Source: Rhodocyclaceae bacterium
Lineage (GTDB): Bacteria > Pseudomonadota > Gammaproteobacteria > Burkholderiales > Rhodocyclaceae
NCBI GenBank assembly: GCA_023150275.1
Contig: JAKLLG010000001.1
Coordinates: 248,001 to 312,000, forward strand
Length of the DNA stretch: 64,000 bases
Reading direction: 5' to 3'
The notes below the pieces were generated by a model that searched no databases, had not been told where the DNA came from, and saw nothing but the letters and a program-made list of their open reading frames with translations. Made by a program: the position numbers and the translations under genes. This document shows positions 48,567 to 57,344 of this stretch, one piece after another. Numbering within the stretch: the first letter of the stretch is position 1; each line of letters starts with the position of its first letter.

Positions 48567-50834
48567 TTACGCCGGCTGGCGAACGCCGCCGGTAACCGGT
48601 GCTGCCTTGCGTGCGCCGAGCAGCTTGAAAGCGAACAACGCAAGGAAGAAGACACCGAACGAGAACACGACGTCTCCCGGCACCCGCGCCCAGACGAAGC
48701 CTTCCATCATCGCGCTATGCACGAACTCCGGCGAGCGGGCGAACCAGACGCCGTGCGTGATGCTGGCCCAGGCCTGGGCGATGCCGGCGGGCACCAGCGA
48801 CATGAAGACCATCATCGCCAGGCCGATATTTACCGACCAGAAGGTCCAGGCGAGCAGCTTGTCGGACCACGCCGCCCGCGGGAACAGGCCGCGCAGGCAG
48901 AAGAGCATGAGGCCGATGCCGAGCATGCCATACACCCCGAACAGCGCGGCGTGGCCGTGGGCGGCGGTCATGTTCATGCCCTGCATGTAGTAGAGCGCGA
49001 TCGGCGTGTTGATCGAGAAGCCGAGCAGACCGGCACCGACGACGTTCCAGAAACCGACGGCGATGAAGCAAAGGATCGGCCACTTGTAGGCAGCCACCCA
49101 CTCGGCTGCCTTCGAGCGCTGGTAGTTCTTGTACGCTTCGACACCGAGCATCGCCAGCGGCACCACTTCGAGCGCCGAGAACATGGCGCCGATGGCGATC
49201 ACCGAGGTCGGCGTGCCGGTGAAGTAGAGGTGGTGCAGCGTGCCGAGGATTCCGCCGAAGAGGAAGACGATGGTCTCGGCGATGATCGCGGCGTTCGCCG
49301 TCGCGGCGCGGATCAGTCCGAGGCGCGAGAAGAGCAGCGCGATGACGGCGGTGGCGAACACTTCGAAGAAGCCTTCGACCCACAGATGCACCAGCCACCA
49401 GCGCCAGTACTCGATCATCGAATAGTGCGTGTGGCGCCCCCAGGCGAGCGAGGTGGCGTAGAAGCCGCCGATGCACAACGCGGAGAGGAAGACCATGGCG
49501 ATCAGGCCGCGCGACTCGGAGGGTTTCTTCAGCGCCGGCCACAGGCCGCGGCCGAGCAGCGTCACCCAGATGAGCAGGCCAACGAAGAGCAGGATCTGCC
49601 AGACGCGACCCATGCTGGTGAACTCCAGCCCCTGATTGCCAATCCAGAAGGCGAACTCGTTGCCCGGATTCTGCAGGCTGCCGATCCAGCCGGTGGCGGT
49701 CGATCCGGCGACAATGAAGAGCAGCGCGTAGAAGAGCAGATTCACGCCGAGCTTCTGGTACTTCGGTTCAAAGCCGGAAATCGCCGGCGCGATGTAGAGG
49801 CCGGTCGCCAGCCAGGCAGTGGCGATCCAGAGCACGGCGAACTGCGTGTGGATGGTGCGGCTGACCGTGAACGGCAGGATGTCGGCGACAGGAATGCCAA
49901 ACAGTGCGGTGCCTTCGACAGCGTAGTGGGCGGTGAGGATGCCCATGCCGACCTGCGCGAGGATCAGCGCGATCACCACGAAGAAGTACTTGCGCGTCGC
50001 CAGCATCGACGGTGTGGCCTTCAGGCTGAACAGCGGATCGTTCTTCGGCGGCACCGGGTCGCCTTCCTCATGACGGCCGTGGAAGAAGATCATCGCGGCA
50101 ATGGCGCCAATCATCAGGATGATGCTGGCAATCGACCAGATGCCGGTGCCCGCCGTCGGCGTGTTGCCGACCAGCGGCTCGTGCGGCCAGTTGCTGGTGT
50201 AGGAGAGGCCCGTTTCACCCGGGCGATCGGTCGTCGCCGACCAGGCACTCCAGAAGAAGAAGGCGGACAGCGCCTCGCGATCCTCGGAAAGCTTCAGCGT
50301 GCCGGGCAGCATCGCGTACTGCTCGCGCAGATCGGCGAGCGTGGCCTCGTCGCCGAAAAGGTCGGCGTAATGCTTGGCCACCGCCTTCACCGCTTCGGCG
50401 CGCTCGGCCGAAAGGGTGATGACGTTCGTTGTCGCATCGTGCGTGTTGCGGCGCATCTCGGCCTTTAGCTCGGCATCGAGCGCGGCCTGCTGGCCGGCCT
50501 GCAGATTGGCGTAGGCCGTGCTGTGCTGCTGTTGCGCGCGGATCTCACGCAGCGCCACCGCCTCGCGGTGCAGCCAGTCGGCCGACCAGTCCGGCGCCAG
50601 GTAGGAGCCGTGACCCCAGACCGAGCCGAGTTGCTGGCCGCCGGCGGCGAGCCAGGCTTCCTGGCCGCGCATGACGGCACCTTCGGCAAAGAGCGTGTCA
50701 CCCTTCGAGCTGACGACAGCCTTGGGGATGGGCGGAGCGCTGACGTAGATCTCGGTTCCCACCCAGCCGAGTGCGGCGAAGGAGAGAACGCAGATCACCG
50801 CCAGCCAGGTCCAGAGCTTGCGCGTGGCGTGCAT
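48567..50834 (-). CDS. norB: Quinol-dependent nitric oxide reductase (qNOR)
   Basis: 755 aa (also called NorZ). It has the long N-terminal periplasmic extension of single-subunit qNOR (after the first helix, VGTEIYVSAPPIPKAV), then about 13 helices. Active-site features: WWLVHLWVEGFFEV with the NOR-specific Glu, GTLHHLYF with the His pair, and NMTAAHGHAALFG near the heme ligands. It reduces NO to N2O with electrons from quinol. ATG at 50834 has RBS AAAGGAAA. Two NsrR sites lie 58-107 bp upstream. Confidence 0.94.
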   Translation of the reverse strand: MHATRKLWTWLAVICVLSFAALGWVGTEIYVSAPPIPKAVVSSKGDTLFAEGAVMRGQEAWLAAGGQQLGSVWGHGSYLAPDWSADWLHREAVALREIRAQQQHSTAYANLQAGQQAALDAELKAEMRRNTHDATTNVITLSAERAEAVKAVAKHYADLFGDEATLADLREQYAMLPGTLKLSEDREALSAFFFWSAWSATTDRPGETGLSYTSNWPHEPLVGNTPTAGTGIWSIASIILMIGAIAAMIFFHGRHEEGDPVPPKNDPLFSLKATPSMLATRKYFFVVIALILAQVGMGILTAHYAVEGTALFGIPVADILPFTVSRTIHTQFAVLWIATAWLATGLYIAPAISGFEPKYQKLGVNLLFYALLFIVAGSTATGWIGSLQNPGNEFAFWIGNQGLEFTSMGRVWQILLFVGLLIWVTLLGRGLWPALKKPSESRGLIAMVFLSALCIGGFYATSLAWGRHTHYSMIEYWRWWLVHLWVEGFFEVFATAVIALLFSRLGLIRAATANAAIIAETIVFLFGGILGTLHHLYFTGTPTSVIAIGAMFSALEVVPLAMLGVEAYKNYQRSKAAEWVAAYKWPILCFIAVGFWNVVGAGLLGFSINTPIALYYMQGMNMTAAHGHAALFGVYGMLGIGLMLFCLRGLFPRAAWSDKLLAWTFWSVNIGLAMMVFMSLVPAGIAQAWASITHGVWFARSPEFVHSAMMEGFVWARVPGDVVFSFGVFFLALFAFKLLGARKAAPVTGGVRQPA

Positions 50835-50891
50835 GGCAGATTTCCTTTCTTGATGGATGAATGGCGAAAGTGGAGAAGAGAAGGTTTCTTT

Positions 50892-50941
50892 AAGATGCAT
50901 ATTATTTGAATCTTTTTAAAGATGCAACAATTTTGCATCTT
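50892..50941. promoter_or_regulatory. Two NsrR binding sites upstream of norB
   Basis: Site 1 (50892-50914) starts AAGATGCATAT and ends TTGAATCTT; site 2 (50919-50941) has halves AAGATGCAACA and TTTTGCATCTT, nearly symmetric about 50930. Both match the known NsrR pattern AAGATGCATTT-N-AAATGCATCTT. They lie between nsrR and norB, so NsrR should repress norB until NO destroys its cluster. Confidence 0.88.
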
Positions 50942-51067
50942 ATGCGGCAAACGGTCGCAGGCGGAAAGGCAGAAACGCGGGGTTACAGCGCGCCAGCGTC
51001 AGAAGGCAGGCCGCCGGAGTCGGGGCGCCACACCCTTCCCCCTTCTCCCTTCCCTCTTCCCGGAAAA

Positions 51068-51505
51068 TCAGCCCGGCAGCGGATGAAATTTGAGAATCGC
51101 GTGCTCGCTCTTGCCAAGCAGATCGGCGAGCGTCTTGCCGTCGAGCACCTTGAGAAAGGCCGCAAGCGCGTCCGAGAGCGCCACCTTGAGACGGCATGAG
51201 GGATCGAGGATGCACTGGCAGCCGTCAGCGAAGCATTCGACGAGATCCATGCCCGGCTCCATCTGCCGCAGCACGTCGCCAACGCCGATCTCGCGCGGCG
51301 CACGCGCCAGCCGCAGGCCACCGCCCTTGCCGCGCACACCCTCGACAAAGCCGGCGCGGATCAGCGCATTGACCACCTTCATCAGGTGGTTGCGCGAAAC
51401 GTCGAAGCGCTCGGCGATCTCCTGGATGGTGACCAGACGGTCATCGTTGGTGCCAAGGTAGATCAGCGCGCGCAGCGCATAGTCGGTGTGCTGGGTGATG
51501 TACAT
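51068..51505 (-). CDS. nsrR: NO-sensing transcriptional repressor NsrR
   Basis: 145 aa, Rrf2 family. Winged HTH residues about 1-65 (IQEIAERFDVSRNHLMKVVNALIRAG). Cluster-binding Cys C91, C96 and C104, with an extra C98 (VECFADGCQCILDPSC). Matches NsrR, which loses DNA binding when its Fe-S cluster reacts with NO. ATG start; transcribed toward norB, 233 bp apart. Confidence 0.93.
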   Translation of the reverse strand: MYITQHTDYALRALIYLGTNDDRLVTIQEIAERFDVSRNHLMKVVNALIRAGFVEGVRGKGGGLRLARAPREIGVGDVLRQMEPGMDLVECFADGCQCILDPSCRLKVALSDALAAFLKVLDGKTLADLLGKSEHAILKFHPLPG

Positions 51506-51623
51506 GGGGTTCGTCGTGGGCTGGCCGGCGTATCGTACCGGGCCGCGCGCGGCATTGCCAGTATTGCCAGCAGCATTGACAGCAACATTGCCAGCGGCGT
51601 GGCGCTCGGCTAAGGTCGCGGGG

Positions 51624-52676
51624 GTGACGACGACCCCGATTACGCCGCTGCCGCGCTACCTCGCGCTGGCCTATCTTGCCCTGGTCATCTACGCCAGCCT
51701 GCACCCCTTTTCGGGCTGGCGCGACCTCGGCCTGTCGCCGCTCGCCTTCCTCGACGCCGGCTGGCCGCGCTACTGGACCAGTTTCGATCTCGCGGTCAAT
51801 GTGCTTGCCTACGTGCCACTCGGCTACCTGCTCGCGCTGGCCCTCAGCCGGCATGCGGGGCGTCCGCTGCCGGCACTGCTCGGCGCCCTGGTCGCAATCC
51901 TCATCAGCTTTTCGGTCGAGGCCGTGCAGACCTGGCTGCCGACGCGCGTTGCCTCCAACCTCGATTTCGCCTGCAACGCCACCGGCGCCGTGCTCGGCGC
52001 TATCGCGGCCTGGCAGAGCGGTACGCGCGCGCTGGAATGGCTGGGCCGCACCGAACGGCGACTGGTAGCCCCGCTGCCGCATGCCGACGCCGGCCTCGTC
52101 CTGCTCGGGCTCTGGCTGCTCACGCAGCTGTCGCCGGAAACCCTGCTGTTCGGTGCCGGCGATCTGCGTCAGTTGCTCGGCTTTTCGTCGGCGATCGCCT
52201 ACGCGGCGCCAAGCTTCTTCGCGCTGGAAGTGGCGATCACCGCCTGCAATACGGTGGCGATCGGCCTCATCGCACGCACCCTGCTCAGCGGGCGCCGCTC
52301 GGCCGTCGCCGTACTGCTCGCCTTCGTCCTCTTCGCGCTGTTCGTCCGCGCGCTCGGCGCGGCGGTGCTGCTTGGCCCGCGCGAGGCGATGGCCTGGCTG
52401 ACCCCGGGCGCCGGCCTCGGCCTGATGATCGGCGCAATTCTCCTTGCCGGCCTGCTCTTCCTGCCGAACAACTGGCGCATCGCCTTCGCCGGGCTGACAC
52501 TGATGGCGGGTGCCGTGCTCGTCAACCTGGCACCGGCCAACCCTTACTCGGCCGCCGCACTGGCCACCTGGCGGCAGGGACATTTCCTGAACTTCAACGG
52601 ACTCACCCGCGTCGTCGCCGCGCTATGGCCATTCCTAACACTGCCCTACCTGATGCTGCTGGGCCGCCGGCTATAA
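51624..52676 (+). CDS. VanZ-like membrane protein
   Basis: 350 aa. The N-terminal 120 aa carries the VanZ-like pattern (FDLAVNVLAYVPLGYLLALAL; SFSVEAVQTWLPTRVASNLDFACNATGAVLG), followed by further helices (about nine in total). Function unknown. GTG start, downstream of GGTCGCGGGGG. Its stop codon lies inside the 5-bp target duplication of the MITE, so the insertion fell exactly at the gene end. Confidence 0.82.
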   Translation: MTTTPITPLPRYLALAYLALVIYASLHPFSGWRDLGLSPLAFLDAGWPRYWTSFDLAVNVLAYVPLGYLLALALSRHAGRPLPALLGALVAILISFSVEAVQTWLPTRVASNLDFACNATGAVLGAIAAWQSGTRALEWLGRTERRLVAPLPHADAGLVLLGLWLLTQLSPETLLFGAGDLRQLLGFSSAIAYAAPSFFALEVAITACNTVAIGLIARTLLSGRRSAVAVLLAFVLFALFVRALGAAVLLGPREAMAWLTPGAGLGLMIGAILLAGLLFLPNNWRIAFAGLTLMAGAVLVNLAPANPYSAAALATWRQGHFLNFNGLTRVVAALWPFLTLPYLMLLGRRL

Positions 52677-52677
52677 T

Positions 52678-52911
52678 CCTAGAAACCGCAGTTGACCGCT
52701 TGCGTCCAGTGGAAAGTCCTTATGGCACTTGAACTTATGCCCCTTTTTGCCGCTCACCCAAGAGGTGAGAGCGCTATGCACCTGTCAGCACCGCGCTCGG
52801 CGCGCCACGCGGCGTTGCTCCGCCTTGCGCACAGGAGTGCGCCGCGTTGTCGCGCCTTGCCTGGCACGCCGATCACGGCACCGACAGGCGCATCCAACTG
52901 CGGTTTCTAGG
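52678..52911. mobile_element. 234-bp MITE with 17-bp terminal inverted repeats and 5-bp target duplication
   Basis: CCTAGAAACCGCAGTTG (52678-52694) and its exact inverse complement (52895-52911) bound the element. The flanks are both ATAAT (52673-52677 and 52912-52916), a 5-bp target-site duplication. The interior has no ORF with coding character, so it is a non-autonomous element that depends on a transposase elsewhere. It sits between the VanZ-like gene and the ferredoxin gene. Confidence 0.9.
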
Positions 52912-52941
52912 ATAATTCAGCCTCGATTCCGGAGATTCCCG

Positions 52942-53250
52942 ATGAGCCACTTCAAGCACCATGTCTTCTTCTGCTGCAACCAGCGCGCCCCCGGCGAAAC
53001 CTGCTGCGCCGCGCGCGGCGCCGTCGAGGCGCAGACCTACGCAAAGGACCGCATCGCCGAACTCGGCCTCAAGGGCAAGGGCAAGATCCGCATCAACAAG
53101 GCCGGCTGCCTCGATCGTTGCGACGATGGCCCGGTGCTGGTCGTGTACCCGGACAACGTCTGGTACACCTACATCGACAAGGACGACGTCGAGGAAATCA
53201 TCCAGGAGCATCTGGTGCATGGACGTGTCGTCGAACGGCTGAAGATTTGA
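52942..53250 (+). CDS. (2Fe-2S) ferredoxin, thioredoxin-like fold
   Basis: 102 aa. Four Cys are placed as in thioredoxin-like [2Fe-2S] ferredoxins: an N-terminal pair region FFCCNQRAPGETCC and GCLDRCDDGPV. Ends HLVHGRVVERLKI. ATG at 52942 after CGGAG; the in-frame extension to 52729 runs into the MITE and is rejected. Electron carrier of unknown partner; the hydrolase gene follows 10 bp later. Confidence 0.9.
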   Translation: MSHFKHHVFFCCNQRAPGETCCAARGAVEAQTYAKDRIAELGLKGKGKIRINKAGCLDRCDDGPVLVVYPDNVWYTYIDKDDVEEIIQEHLVHGRVVERLKI

Positions 53251-53260
53251 GCACGGCACG

Positions 53261-53899
53261 ATGAGAGCCCCCGAAGAAAAAACCTTGATTGACGGCCCGG
53301 CCGGAAAGATCGAGACCATCATCGAGAACCCGGGCGCGCCGAAAGGCATCGCGCTGATCTGCCACCCGCACCCGCTTTTTGGCGGCGCAAACAGCAACAA
53401 GGTCGCACATTCGCTGGCACGCACCTTCGTCGCCATGGGCTACTGCGCCTTCCGCCCGAACTTCCGCGGCGTCGGACAGAGTGAAGGCACGCATGACGAA
53501 GGCCGTGGCGAAACGGAAGACATGCTCACCGTGATCGAGGAAGCGAAGCGCCGCTGCGGCGACATTCCGGTGGTGCTCGCCGGTTTCTCGTTCGGCGGCT
53601 ACGTGCAGACGCGCGTCGCCAAGGCACTGGCCGAGGCCGGCCACCCGATCCAGCGCATGGTGCTGGTCGGCACCGCCGCGGGCTTCGTCGAAGGCACGCG
53701 CAGCTACGATACCGAGGCGGTGCCGAACGACACCATCGTCATCCACGGCTCGGCCGATGAGACGGTGCCGCTGCAGAATGTGCTGAAATGGGCCGAGCCG
53801 CTGGAACTGCCGGTGGTGGTCGTGCCCGGCGCCGACCATTTCTTCCACCGCCGCCTGCATGTGATCCGCGAGATCATCACGCGGGCCTGGCGGCACTGA
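53261..53899 (+). CDS. Alpha/beta hydrolase
   Basis: 212 aa with CHPHPLFGG (oxyanion region), nucleophile GFSFGG, Asp in IHGSADETVP and His in GADHFFHRR, a complete catalytic triad. This matches the COG2945-type alpha/beta hydrolases; the substrate is unknown. It probably shares a transcript with the ferredoxin gene. Confidence 0.88.
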   Translation: MRAPEEKTLIDGPAGKIETIIENPGAPKGIALICHPHPLFGGANSNKVAHSLARTFVAMGYCAFRPNFRGVGQSEGTHDEGRGETEDMLTVIEEAKRRCGDIPVVLAGFSFGGYVQTRVAKALAEAGHPIQRMVLVGTAAGFVEGTRSYDTEAVPNDTIVIHGSADETVPLQNVLKWAEPLELPVVVVPGADHFFHRRLHVIREIITRAWRH

Positions 53900-53921
53900 C
53901 TGCGCGCCCTTTCGTTCGCGA

Positions 53922-55010
53922 TCAGCCCTTCGCGATTTCCGCGAGTCGAAGCTCCAGTTCCTGCCGGCCGGCAGGGCTGGCCATCGTTATCAGGGTTCGC
54001 CCATGCCGGAGCTGATATTCCGGCGGCGGATTGAACACCCATTCGTGTGTTTCACGCACAGCAAGCAGCACGTATTCAGCACTTCGCAAACGAAGCTCCT
54101 GAATCGGCGTTTCCGGAAAATCATCGGGCACCGCGATTTCCTCAAGCCGCAACCGTTTTTCCGACTTCAGCATTTCATCGAGAAAGCCGACCACGTGCGG
54201 TCGGATCATTGCCGACGCAATGCGCATGCCGCCGGTGAAATCGGGGGAGACGATCGCATCGGCGCCGGCCTTCTGCATCTTGCCCATGTTGCGCACCTCC
54301 TGACAGCGGGCGACGACGCGGACGTGCGGATTCAGCTGCTTGGCGGTGATGGTGATCATCAGATTGCGCGAATCGTCGCCGGTGACCGCGAAAACGCCTT
54401 TCGCCTCGTCGACATTGGCCGCCAGCAGGTGGTCGTCGTCGCTGGCGTCGCCGTGCAGGTAGAGCAGCCCGGGAAAGCGCTCCTTGTTTTCGTCGAAGCG
54501 CGCTTCTTCCGGATCGATCGCCACGAAATGGCGATTCGTGTTCATCAATTCCGTGGCGACATTGCGTCCGACACGGCCAAAGCCGCAGACGATGTAGTGG
54601 CCCTGCATCTTGCGCATCTGCTTTTCCATGCGCCTTCTCCTGAGGGTGTAGTCGAGATCGCTTTCAAGAAAGAAAACGGCGAGGCTGGTGAAGAGGAAGG
54701 TGATGGCGCCGAAACCGATCAGCGCGACGACACTGGCGAGCATCCGCAGTTCGAACGTGCGCAAGGGCACCGCCTCGCCATAGCCGACGGTGGTCACCGT
54801 GATCAGCGTCATGTACAGCGCATCAGACCACGAAACCTCGTCCGCCGAATAGAAGAAGGCTATCGTCGATATGGCAATCACGGCGACCAGCAGTGCGATG
54901 GCCAGGTAGATGCGGACCAGAATGCGCGGCAACTGGACCGAACGCCGCCCGGGCAGCGGCCGTGGTACGCCACGGCGCGCCACTTTGCGGTGGCTGCGAG
55001 TAAAAGACAA
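53922..55010 (-). CDS. Potassium channel with RCK/TrkA-N domain
   Basis: 362 aa. N-terminal basic tail, two membrane helices (about 30-50 and 88-112) around a pore loop with selectivity filter TVGYGE, then RCK N (HYIVCGFGRVGRN, NAD-binding) and RCK C (about 285-355). Kch-like voltage-independent K+ channel gated by cytosolic ligand. Convergent with the hydrolase gene. Confidence 0.9.
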   Translation of the reverse strand: MSFTRSHRKVARRGVPRPLPGRRSVQLPRILVRIYLAIALLVAVIAISTIAFFYSADEVSWSDALYMTLITVTTVGYGEAVPLRTFELRMLASVVALIGFGAITFLFTSLAVFFLESDLDYTLRRRRMEKQMRKMQGHYIVCGFGRVGRNVATELMNTNRHFVAIDPEEARFDENKERFPGLLYLHGDASDDDHLLAANVDEAKGVFAVTGDDSRNLMITITAKQLNPHVRVVARCQEVRNMGKMQKAGADAIVSPDFTGGMRIASAMIRPHVVGFLDEMLKSEKRLRLEEIAVPDDFPETPIQELRLRSAEYVLLAVRETHEWVFNPPPEYQLRHGRTLITMASPAGRQELELRLAEIAKG

Positions 55011-55162
55011 CCCCTACTCCCCTTTCCCCTTGACCCGATGATCATAATCCCTGAGCGACGATCGTGCATCGGGCACTTCGAAAAACCACCGCCATCGGCA
55101 AATGGATGGGTTGAGTTCGCGCCTCGTCGGCAGGACAATGCGGGTTTTCCCCAGATTGCACC

Positions 55163-55483
55163 ATGCCCGCCCTGCTCGTCCTCACCAACTGCCCCGATCA
55201 GGCCAGCGCCGAATCGCTCGCCAACGCCCTCGTCGAGCGGCGGCTGGCGGCCTGCGTCAACATTCTGGCGCCGTGCCGCTCGGTGTATCGCTGGCAAGGC
55301 AGGATCGAGAGCGCGGGCGAAGTGCCGCTGCTGATCAAGACCACCGACGAGCGCTACGCCGAGCTCGAAACCGAAATCCGCACCCGCCACCCCTATGAAC
55401 TTCCGGAAGTGGTGGCGGTCCCCATCGAGCGTGGTCTGCCGGCCTACCTGGAGTGGGTCGGCGACGAAACACGCCGCGACTGA
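55163..55483 (+). CDS. cutA: Divalent-cation tolerance protein CutA
   Basis: 106 aa, full-length CutA: TNCPDQASAESLANALVERRLAACVNIL, YRWQGRIESAGEVPLLIKTT, HPYELPEVVAVPI. Forms trimers, implicated in copper tolerance. dsbD starts 15 bp after its stop; the cutA-dsbD pairing is common in proteobacteria. Confidence 0.93.
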   Translation: MPALLVLTNCPDQASAESLANALVERRLAACVNILAPCRSVYRWQGRIESAGEVPLLIKTTDERYAELETEIRTRHPYELPEVVAVPIERGLPAYLEWVGDETRRD

Positions 55484-55498
55484 AACAACGGAAACCTG

Positions 55499-57280
55499 AT
55501 GATGCGCCGCTGGCTTCTCCTGCTGCTCCTGTGTCTTTCCCCGCTCACCCAGAGCGCGGAATTCCTCGACCCGATGCTTGCCTTCAAGCCGACGGCGAAG
55601 GCCCTCGACGGCGAGACCGTCGAAGTGCGTTTCGAGATCGCCAAGGGCTACTACCTCTACAAGGACAAGTTCCGCTTCAAGGCCGAGCCCGAATCGACAA
55701 CGCTCGCAGCGGCGCAGTACCCGGCCGGCAAGATGAAGAAGGACGATCTCTTCGGCGACGTCGAGGTCTATTACAAGGAAGCGAAGATTCGCGTGCCGGT
55801 GGAGCGCATCAGCTCCGGCCAGCTGCCGCTGACGCTGAAGCTGACCTCGCAGGGCTGCGCCGACGGCGGCATCTGCTACCCGCCGCAGGTGCAAACGGTG
55901 AGCCTGACGCTGCCCGATCCGGCAACGACGCCGGCGGCCCCGCCGATGGCCACGGCGCCGGCCGCAAGCCCTGGGATAAGCGGCGACGAAAGCGGACGCA
56001 TTGCGCAGTTGCTTAAGGATGCGGGTTTCTGGGGCGTCGTCGTCAGTTTCTTCGGCTTCGGCCTGCTGCTCTCGCTGACGCCCTGCGTTCTGCCGATGAT
56101 CCCCATCCTCTCCGGCATCATTGTCGGCAGCGGCAAGGGCGGGCAGACGGTCACCCACGGCCGCGCCTTCATGCTTTCGCTTGCCTACGTGCTCGGCATG
56201 GCGATCACCTACGCGGCAGCCGGCATCGCGGCCGGCATGACCGGCACACTGCTATCGACCGCGCTGCAGAATGCCTGGGTGCTCGGCGGCTTTGCGCTCG
56301 TCTTCGTGGCGCTATCGTTCTCCATGTTCGGCTTTTACGAGCTGCAGCTGCCCACCTTCCTGCAGAGCAAGATGAGCGAGGAAGCCAGCCACCTCAAGGG
56401 CGGCTCGCTGCCCGGTGTCACCGCCATGGGCGCGCTGTCGGCGCTGATTGTCGGGCCCTGCGTTGCCGCGCCGCTCGCCGGTGCGCTGCTCTACATCGGC
56501 CAGACCGGCGATGCGGTGCTCGGCGGCGTGGCGCTATTCACAATGGCGCTGGGCATGGGCGCGCCGCTGCTTGCCGTCGGCCTCTCCGCCGGCAGCATCC
56601 TGCCGCGCACCGGCCCGTGGATGGAAGCGGTGAAGAAGGCCTTCGGCGTCATCCTGCTCGCCACCGCCGTCTGGCTGATCTCGCCGGTCATCCCGGTCGC
56701 CGTGCAGATGCTGGCCTGGGCGCTGCTGCTGATCGTGCCCGGCATCTTCATGCATGCGCTCGACCCGCTCCCGGCGCACGCCAAAGGCTGGCACAAGTTC
56801 TGGAAAGGCATCGGTATCGCGATGGTCGTTGCCGGGGCAGCAATGCTGGTCGGCGCGCTCTCCGGCGCCAAGGATCCGCTGCAGCCACTGGGCAATCTGG
56901 GCGGTGGCGCCGTCGCTGAAACAAGGCATCTCGCCTTCGAACGCGTGCGCACCATTGCCGAACTCGACGAACGCGTGCGCAACGCCGGCCGCCCGGTGAT
57001 GCTCGATTTCTACGCCGACTGGTGCGTCTCGTGCAAGGAAATGGAGCGTTTCACCTTCTCGGATGCACGCGTGCAGCAGCGCCTCGCCAACACCCTGTTG
57101 CTGCAGGTCGACGTCACCGCCAATTCCGACGACGACCAGGCGCTCCTGAAGCGCTTCAATCTCTTCGGGCCGCCGGGCATCATCTTCTTCGACAAGAGCG
57201 GCCGCGAAATCCATGGTCTGCGCGTGGTTGGCTTCCAGAAGGCCGACGAGTTCCTTAAAACACTGGAACGCGCTGGCTGA
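55499..57280 (+). CDS. dsbD: Thiol:disulfide interchange protein DsbD
   Basis: 593 aa. Signal peptide (1-about 19), DsbD-alpha domain with its Cys pair in SQGCADGGICYPP, eight membrane helices with Cys in LTPCVLPM and VGPCVAAPL, and a C-terminal thioredoxin domain with DWCVSCKEME. It carries electrons from cytosolic thioredoxin to the periplasm. The start may be the second ATG (55502). It complements DsbA encoded at 5881. Confidence 0.94.
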   Translation: MMRRWLLLLLLCLSPLTQSAEFLDPMLAFKPTAKALDGETVEVRFEIAKGYYLYKDKFRFKAEPESTTLAAAQYPAGKMKKDDLFGDVEVYYKEAKIRVPVERISSGQLPLTLKLTSQGCADGGICYPPQVQTVSLTLPDPATTPAAPPMATAPAASPGISGDESGRIAQLLKDAGFWGVVVSFFGFGLLLSLTPCVLPMIPILSGIIVGSGKGGQTVTHGRAFMLSLAYVLGMAITYAAAGIAAGMTGTLLSTALQNAWVLGGFALVFVALSFSMFGFYELQLPTFLQSKMSEEASHLKGGSLPGVTAMGALSALIVGPCVAAPLAGALLYIGQTGDAVLGGVALFTMALGMGAPLLAVGLSAGSILPRTGPWMEAVKKAFGVILLATAVWLISPVIPVAVQMLAWALLLIVPGIFMHALDPLPAHAKGWHKFWKGIGIAMVVAGAAMLVGALSGAKDPLQPLGNLGGGAVAETRHLAFERVRTIAELDERVRNAGRPVMLDFYADWCVSCKEMERFTFSDARVQQRLANTLLLQVDVTANSDDDQALLKRFNLFGPPGIIFFDKSGREIHGLRVVGFQKADEFLKTLERAG

Positions 57281-57301
57281 AACCGCTGCAACCGCGCTTG
57301 T

Positions 57302-57338
57302 CGCGCGCCTGCTTGCGTGTTTTCCTGCAGGCCGCGCG
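57302..57338. terminator. GC-rich hairpin between convergent dsbD and aminotransferase genes
   Basis: CGCGCG-CCTGC (57302-57312) pairs with GCAGG-CCGCGCG (57327-57338) apart from one bulged C. There is no strong T run on either strand, so a bidirectional terminator is only likely by position. Confidence 0.45.
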
Positions 57339-57344
57339 GCGTCG

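Noticed and set aside
48534-50468. 644-aa antisense ORF opposite norB, and a 704-aa one at 58855-60969 opposite the EF-G-like gene
   Set aside because: Both are codon-shadow frames of well-supported genes, with extreme His/Arg/Gln/Glu bias.
52729-52941. In-frame extension of the ferredoxin gene
   Set aside because: It runs through the MITE and is Arg/Ala-rich; the ATG at 52942 has an RBS and matches the family.
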